From Abelmoschus esculentus (Eukaryota > Streptophyta > Magnoliopsida > Malvales > Malvaceae): a stretch of DNA of 64,000 bases. The DNA lies in the NCBI GenBank assembly GCA_035048815.1, contig JAUCBN010000005.1:19742517-19806516 (forward strand), in the 5' to 3' direction. Made by a program: the position numbers and the translations under genes. Shown here piece after piece: positions 57,434 to 64,000 of this stretch (the stretch's first letter is position 1; every line of letters begins with the position of its first letter). Under the pieces are notes generated by a model that had not been told where the DNA came from, made no database searches, and saw nothing but the letters and a program-made list of their open reading frames with translations.

Positions 57434-58433
57434 ATGGCGAGGGAAAGAATCAAGAAGGTTTGTTTAATGTGGGTTTTGCTTGCTGGTTTGCTCTGCCAAA
57501 ACTTGCTCGTTGCTGTGGCCTCCAATGGCATTGGGGAGCAGAAAAACTATTATCCATCTCCGGACCCTCATGCAGGAACTCCACCATCAGGTATGTAGTT
57601 CATGAAACTTGTCTGATGGGTTCGTTTTGTTGTGGAAATGACATGCATGGTTATTGTAATTGGTCTAAATCAGGTTCACATGGAACACCACCGTCCCACG
57701 GTTCAGGTGGCTCGCCTCCGCATCATGGAACCCCGTCGCATGGAGGTGGTTACCACCATACTCCAACAACACCGTCAACGCCTCCTGGTGCAAATTGTGG
57801 AAATCCACCACATGATCCACCAATTCCTTCGACACCACCACGAACTCCTTCACATGGTAGTCCGCCAACTTATGGAGGTGGCAGTCCGCCAACTTATGGA
57901 GGTGGCAGCCCGCCAACACCAGTAAACCCACCAATTCCCATCGATCCAGGAACCCCAAGCATTCCCACCCCTCCATTCTTTCCTGCTCCAACTCCACCGA
58001 TTGGTGGTACATGCGAGTAAGCATTGTGACTTCCAAATGTTTCCTTTTTTTCATCAATCTACGATAATAACAAGTAACAACTCATATTTATTATGCTTTC
58101 AGTTTCTGGAGGAGTCACCCTACACTGATATGGGGTCTGCTTGGTTGGTGGGGCACTTTAGGCAGTGCATTCGGTGCGACCAGCGTTCCTGGTTTCGGAG
58201 CCACCATGACCTTGCCCCAAGCACTTTCAAACACACGTACCGATGGACTCGGTGCGCTTTACCGAGAAGGAACCGCTTCGTTTCTCAACTCCATGGTGAA
58301 CCACAGGTTCCCACTCTCGACTAAGCAAGTCCGAGAGAGTTTTGTCTCAGCACTTGGTTCAAACACTGCTGCAGCAGCTCAGGCTCGACTCTTCAAGCTC
58401 GCCAATGAAGGCCACCTCAAGCCAAAGACCTAA
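57434..58433 (+). CDS. PDF1: Protodermal factor 1 (extracellular proline-rich epidermal protein)
   Basis: Three exons, 57434-57590, 57674-58016 and 58103-58433, give 276 residues with GT-AG junctions. Residues 1-30 form a secretion signal (basic MARERIKKV, then the hydrophobic WVLLAGLLCQNLLVAV). A long Pro/Gly/Ser/Thr/His-rich part follows. It includes GSPPHHGTPSHGGG and a tandem GGGSPPTYGGGSPPTPVNPP, typical of hydroxyproline-rich wall proteins. The conserved C-terminal domain begins GGTCEFWRSHPTLIWGLLGW across the intron-2 junction (D or E at the junction residue) and ends HLKPKT. PDF1 proteins act in the wall of the epidermal (L1) layer. The cotton orthologue is known from fibre initials, and this sequence follows it very closely. 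The 57434 start precedes the signal; no lesion is seen. Confidence 0.95.
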
Positions 58434-58990
58434 GCAACAAACACCTTTCGGTTGTGTCCGTTTCTTGAAACATGTTATCCACTAGTGTGTGCCAGTACTA
58501 CTTAGATTCCATGTTCCTACTCCTAGTATTTCAACATCTATAATGCTACAGCTTTCATTTGGATAGATACTGTGTCTGCAACTAAATGTTTAAGTTTATG
58601 TGTTCTCTTATTATTAAATGGAGTAAGATTTATTTTGCTTCAACTTCCTTCCGACTGCAATATCAGCAACATGCATCTAACATGTCTAGATCCATGTCCT
58701 AAACCATTCAATGGCATGGAGCATGCCTGCATGGCGAGTTCAACAGAGGGAGCGTGGTAAGAATAAATGAGGAGTAAATGCACATTAAATGGCCACAATA
58801 CAGAGCAGTGGGACTTGCAGATAGTCCAACGTATTTCATTTATTACATAGCATAGCTGTTGGAAATCCATGAACCATCTTTCAGAAAGAATTGAACAGCA
58901 GAAACTAGAATCTTTAAGAACAATTAACATGAGTTGCTTGCACAACTAAAGTAGTACTATGGTCTTAAAAGTTAGGTAACATTGTCATAA
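58434..58990 (+). other. 3' UTR and downstream flank of PDF1
   Basis: Mixed-composition sequence contains a TAAATGCA (L1-box-like) at 58775-58782. Open stretches here (58572 on +, 58640 on minus) have no motif and look incidental. Confidence 0.45.
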
Positions 58991-59575
58991 TACAAAAATG
59001 TGGGTCTACTTATCATAAAAATAAATAGATGATAAATAGTCATTAACCTAAAAAAATCACCTAAAGACCCACCTACAAAAATTAAGTGTGTTAGATGGGT
59101 CGATCCAGATTCATCAGATCAATTCACGAAGATATAAAAAGACAACTAAAAATATTATTATTAGCTTAAAGGAAAACAAATCTTTATTTCAACAAAAATT
59201 TCTACCGATAAAATTGCATATCCGTCCCATCAAGATTGTCCATCATTGACCTTTTAAAATTTAAAATTTTAGTTTAACTATAATTATAATAAATATCTAA
59301 AATAATTAATTTTTATAAAATATATATTTAAAAACTTTTTGATCATAGATTTTTAAAATATATTTTTATAATAAATTTTAAATAATTATGAGTAAAAGTG
59401 TAGAATAAATAATTGGACCCTAATCATTTAGTTGGAACACTCCCTCTTTGCAATGAGAATCACTTCATAAAAAAATATTTTTTAAAAAAAGAATACAAAA
59501 TATAAAATTTTATTTTATTTATTATATCTTTATTTTTAGATTTTATTTTTATTAATTATTAAAATAGAAATTTAA
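58991..59575. other. AT-rich intergenic DNA
   Basis: No gene is seen. A short hairpin (CTACTTATCAT with ATGATAAATAG, about 59001-59041) is the only local structure noted. Confidence 0.45.
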
Positions 59576-60028
59576 GGTATGTTTGGTTTTAGGAAATATT
59601 CAGTCTTCTCACAATTGAAAAATATATTTGGTTAATAGAAATATTTTAAAAAATAAATATGATGAAAATATATTTAGTATCTAATTTTTTAAAATAGAAA
59701 TGGATATATAATTATTAAATAATTATATTAAAAATATTATTATAATAATTATAAAAAATATGACTCAATAAATCAAACTTTTAAAATCAATAAAAAATAT
59801 CCATTAAAAGTATTCAAACATAGATAAAATAAAGTTCAAATTTCAAAAACATTTAAATGAAAATAGTAAAAATACTTTTATATATTTTCAATTTTTTCTA
59901 TTTTTGTTTTTATTTTTGAGAAATCATTTTTTTAGTTTTATAATAAAACATATTTTTCCCCAAAAAAATATATTTATCAAGAAAATAAAAATAAAATACG
60001 CCTAAATCTTTTAGAACCAAATATATCC
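59576..60028. mobile_element. Possible Tourist-like (PIF/Harbinger-type) element, TAA duplication
   Basis: The unit starts GGTATGTTTGGTTTTAGG and ends with AGAACCAAATATATCC, near inverted copies. TAA flanks it on both sides (59573-59575 and 60029-60031), fitting the 3-bp duplication of PIF/Harbinger elements. Because TAA is common in such AT-rich DNA, the match is weak evidence. Confidence 0.45.
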
Positions 60029-60031
60029 TAA

Positions 60032-61010
60032 AAATTTTCTTATTCGATTGGGTTCTCTATAAAAAAAAACTCATATTTACTTGATTTATAAACTCTCATT
60101 ATATTTTTAAATTTTTTTTCTTATTTAATAAAATTAATATACTCGTATTATAAAAATATTATCAATACGCTCTCATAATTAATATAGATCTAAGAAAAAT
60201 CATTGGTATTCTTAATAGTGTTAAAGTAATTATAAGGTAGTACTCTTTGACAATGTATATATATTTTACAGATAAGGTAATATAAACTCGAATCTTCTAA
60301 GATAAACATCATTTGTCTTTTCACTATGGTCACTTGTTGGATTTAGTCTATTAACATTTTAAAAGTGCAAATAATTTATCAAAATATATTGTCTTAATAA
60401 TAAAATAAGTATTTAAACTATATCTTTTTTCCAGAAAGATGCATGAATTATATTTTGGGCTAAATAAGCGTCTAACATTTTATTTTGTGACTCATTTAAG
60501 ATTTTTTCGTGATAAATTTTATTTTTCGTTATCCATTAAAATTTAAACATGTGACATAGTTGATCATTTTCTAACATTAAAAGCTAAAATTTAAAACAAT
60601 AAAACAATCAAATATATAAATACATCAATCTTTAAATTTTCTAAAAAAACAAATCTTAATCTTAAGTCCCTAATTTCTTCGTTCTAACTACCGATTCAAC
60701 CACCATCAATCACCCTTATTTTTATTGGACCCCCTCTATCAAAAGCTCCATCATCACATCATCAAAAACGACAAATGAATTATCGTTTATATTATCGACG
60801 AATACTCAATAATAAAAAATGAGATTGATTCGGTTTCTACCAACAATAGAAGATGGTAGATGTCGAATGGTGAGGTACGCGACATTTGAATGAAACATTG
60901 ACTTGTGGGGATGCCGAATTATGAGGGAGATATGATTTGAGGGTTTGATTGAAAAAATTAAAACTTTAGAGTTTTTTTTTTCTTCTAAATTTAGATTTTT
61001 TAAAAAATTG
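60032..61010. other. AT-rich intergenic DNA
   Basis: No gene is supported. Around 60680-60930 the base composition is slightly more balanced but has no open frame of note. Confidence 0.45.
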
Positions 61011-61990
61011 AACTTTCAGAACTTAATTATTATGCCAATTATTCTAACCAAATGCGATGTTATCCAGAACAAAAGAAAATCATTGAGAAAGCAGTTGAAT
61101 TTCCTGAAATGAGACAAAAGGAAATTGCAGACACGGAAACTCAAAGACAAATCCTGTTCAAAACTTGAAAAATTGAACATTCTTGCGACGAGGAAGAAAG
61201 AAATGGTTTGGGAACTCTTGGAACTGAGAAAATCAAAAGAGAGAAACATAAAGCAAAGCAACCTGCTCGGCGGCATACTTCTTCCGGCCAAGAGTATTTT
61301 CACTCACATTCTGGCTTGCAGCCAGCAGGGGCGGCGCCCGGGGCAACCCCACTTGGTAAAATTTCAGTACCTGTCGGCAGCTAGGCGCCCCTTCTTTCAA
61401 ATGCCGTCGTCTGGCAAACAAAGCATAAAATCAACAAATGAGTTAGCCTTTCCTACTTCTTTCACAAACTCCAATCATATACAAACATAAAAATACACTA
61501 TTCGAGACAAAATGATTTGTTAATTTATATCGTCCGTGCGCGATACACACATGCAAGACCTTTACGTACGTAAATGCAGTACGTGTCGCGCATGGACGAC
61601 AAAAATTCAACAGTCATTGCTTCCCTTCCAACTTCACCCATCCATCCAGACAATTGTGTGTGTTGAGTTGTGTTCGGCCTTTGTTCCCTAACCCTATCTG
61701 TATATATACCCATACCACAAGGAAGCTGCTGAACCAGTTTCTGTAATGACATGGTCTTGGGTGTATGACTTTTAAACGTGCGATGCAACATCCAATGGGT
61801 CAATTCAACATCAAACATGTTATGTGCAATAATATTTACTATCTGTGTGCTGTAGGAAGACATTGGGGTCCCCACATGTCTGTCATTTCCAATCCTTTCA
61901 TTTCAGTTGTATTATCTAGCTCTGTCAAGTGCAATCCTTTCATAAGCAAGCAACACTTTAGAAAATTCCTTCTTACATGTCAAAGATTTG
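61011..61990. other. Less AT-rich island with GC-rich core and open frames, unassigned
   Basis: The segment contrasts with its flanks and has a GC-rich core, GGGGCGGCGCCCGGGGC (about 61327). On minus, two possible frames are 61421-61233 (QVGLPRAPPLLAASQNV) and 61875-61525. On + the frame at 61125-61490 runs for 121 codons through a KLEKLNILATRKKEMVWELL helix-like part. Possible splice sites exist in both directions and a TATAAAT on minus near 61528, so an unrecognised minus-strand gene or transcript is possible. I recognise no domain. Confidence 0.3.
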
Positions 61991-63157
61991 ATTAAATATT
62001 TAGGATTAATTAATATACTTTTACTCACTAAATTATATATATTTATCCGATTTATTTTTTAAATTTTTTTAACCTAATATGTCTCTTAAACTTTATAAAA
62101 TTAAACCAAAATCACCTTTATTTAAGGGACAACGTAAGAAAACTGATATAATTTAAAAGGTAATTAAATAATGACGTAAAATATAGGGACAAAGAGAACA
62201 ACTCTGATCAATTGACTATCAATGTTGGCTCTAACCAACTGGCTATCAACGTTTTCTCACGTGTTTAAGAATTCTAAAATTATTAAAATTGTATATTTTT
62301 CGGATAGTTTATTTATCATGTAAAAATTATTAATACGTTGAATATTTTTCTCTTATATTTAAAAATAATTTTATTTTTAATATTTTTTTGTGATTTAATG
62401 TCAATCTAGTGGTTGCCTAGGGTTGTCATTGTAGTAAGTTTAGAACATAAAACGTATGTTTTGGTTCTTGAAAATGTTATAAAATTGACTCTCCTCACCC
62501 CATTCACATGCCGATAGCTAAGCTTTCAAATCTAAAGACAAAAGCCTTGAAAGGGAAACCATCTTTGCATTTTATGACACTTGGATTTGTCATTGTCATT
62601 TTAGGGCAAGGACACATCTCCTGCAAAAATAAGATTCATGCTTTTATAAGACAAGACATTGAAACAAATGTTTATTTATTTATTTATTTATTTATTTATT
62701 TTGCTTTAAAACAACATGGAGATCTAGGCATTACCAGTTCCTGGCTTTTCTTTTCGTTTTAAATAATTTTTTAATTAATACAATAGAAAAAACATAAAAT
62801 TTTAGATGTGATTTCAGCATGGTTTGGACAAGATTTCCAAGTATTCATGTAAGACCAGTGTGGTTTTCAGAAGAAACCTATTCTGACATTAGTGGCGTAG
62901 GCATATTTACTAGGCGTCTGAAAGAGATGGGGAATGTGGATAAGTTAAGGTTAAGGAGAAATTATGGGAATTTTGTTTTTTAAAATTATATTTAGGGAAC
63001 TGAGGTAATTAAGTTTTATTTTGGAAATTATAGTAAAATAATAGTATTTAGTAGAAAATATTATTGGTAGTGATGTTTAAGGTTTAATTGTCTTCTTTTA
63101 ATGTTTATCTTTGTTTTATTTTTGTTGTTGAGTTTATCTCTTGGATAGTTTATGTAA
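61991..63157. other. AT-rich intergenic DNA
   Basis: No gene is supported. A (TTTA)8 microsatellite is at 62671-62702; the open stretch at 62508 runs into it and is not called. Confidence 0.45.
62671..62702 (+). repeat. Microsatellite (TTTA)8
   Basis: Eight perfect tandem copies of TTTA. Confidence 0.9.
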
Positions 63158-63910
63158 TATTATTATGGTATAAAGATAATTTTGACCCTTAACGTTTACA
63201 GTTTTTATCGTTTTGGCCCTTATTCTTTTTTTGGGATAAATTTAGCCCTTAACCTATATCTTTTTGACAAATATCTTATTTTTTAACTAGCTTGATGACT
63301 GGACCGTTAAAAATTTAACGATGATATATATATAGAATATAATTTTAAGTGACATCGTATGTAACCTATCAAATGCATATATATAAAATATAATTTTATT
63401 CCAATATAAAATATAAAATAATTAAAATTCAAATAAAATATTAAAAATTAATTAATTCTAAAATAAAAAAATTATAAAACATTCTTAACCCTAATTACGA
63501 TAGAATCAAAATCTCATCTTAAAAAATATAAACACAATTCGAATAAGATTTTGATTTTATCGTAGTTAGAGTTAAAAATATTTAATAAACTTATATTTTA
63601 GAATTAATTAATTTTTAATATTTATTTGAATTTTAATTATTGTATATTTTATATTGGAATAAAATTATATTCTATATATATATATATGCATTTGATAGGT
63701 TACATGTCATATCACTTAAAATTATATTCCATATATATATGTATCACTGTTAAATTTTTAACGGTCCAATCATGAATCTAGTTAAAAAATAAGCTATTTG
63801 TCAAAAAGATATAGGTTAAGGGCTAAATTTATCCAAAAAAAAGAATAAGAGCCAAAACGACAAAAACTATAAACGTTAAGGGTTAAAATTATCTTTATGC
63901 CTATTATTAT
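63158..63910. mobile_element. Fold-back Mutator-like MITE (63167-63901), target duplication TATTATTAT
   Basis: Almost the whole 735 bases form one inverted repeat around about 63534. GGTATAAAGATAATTTTGACCC on the left pairs with the complement of GGCATAAAGATAATTTTAACCC on the right. Inner pairs include TAGCCCTTAACCTATATC and ACCGTTAAAAATTTAACG. TATTATTAT flanks it perfectly (63158-63166 and 63902-63910), a 9-bp duplication typical of Mutator-type transposition. There is no coding capacity. Confidence 0.9.
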
Positions 63911-64000
63911 ATGTAATTTTTTCCTTTAATTTAGGTTTAGGGAAGTTTTTAACGAGGCCTGTAATAATATATTTTCCATTTTTATAAAAAAAAATTAGGA

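Noticed and set aside
57665..58057. 130-codon open frame on minus over PDF1 exon 2
   Set aside because: It is the mirror of the Pro/Gly/Ser-rich repeats of PDF1; GC-rich repetitive codons open several frames.

Overview
The window is nuclear DNA of a flowering plant. It is almost certainly cotton (Gossypium) or a very close relative. The strongest clue is a nearly canonical cotton protodermal factor 1 (PDF1) gene at 57434-58433. AT-rich intergenic DNA, GT-AG introns and dense plant-type transposable elements agree with this. No prokaryotic features are present.

Six host loci can be reconstructed exon by exon: a short RWP-RK domain protein (6611-9423, +); a decayed receptor-like kinase pseudogene (14085-16098, +); a GBF-interacting-protein-1-like protein with DUF1296 (19380-25163, +); ribose-phosphate pyrophosphokinase 4 (38752-42149, +); a MEI2-like three-RRM protein (42871-47240, -, with a spliced leader to about 48.2 kb); and PDF1 (57434-58433, +). 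PRS4 and the MEI2-like gene are convergent. The genes do not form a pathway; they are ordinary dispersed plant genes.

Transposable elements fill the rest. From 1 to about 5.77 kb there is a three-level nest: a decayed Copia element split inside pol by a Tat/Ogre-type solo LTR (834-4311, duplication GTAAG), itself interrupted by a second solo LTR (2274-3240, duplication AGCTT). At 27096-37496 lies a 10.4-kb minus-strand Tat/Ogre-type element with duplication ATATT and a tRNA-Arg primer site. It carries only a degraded gag region, no pol, unequal LTRs and several minisatellites. Smaller elements have boundaries set by target duplications: a SINE (11428-11605), Mutator-like elements (12343-12596, 17524-19011, 63167-63901), a hAT MITE (53122-53318) and a possible Tourist-like element (59576-60028). 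Several large fold-back repeats occur at 8.0-8.5, 25.4-26.5, 49.0-50.6 and 52.8-53.0 kb.

Nothing looks like a new enzymatic system. The most unusual structure is the gag-only Tat element with a repeated gag module, asymmetric LTRs and an inverted LTR fragment in its leader. Next come the nested solo LTRs and the kinase pseudogene that lost two discrete segments.
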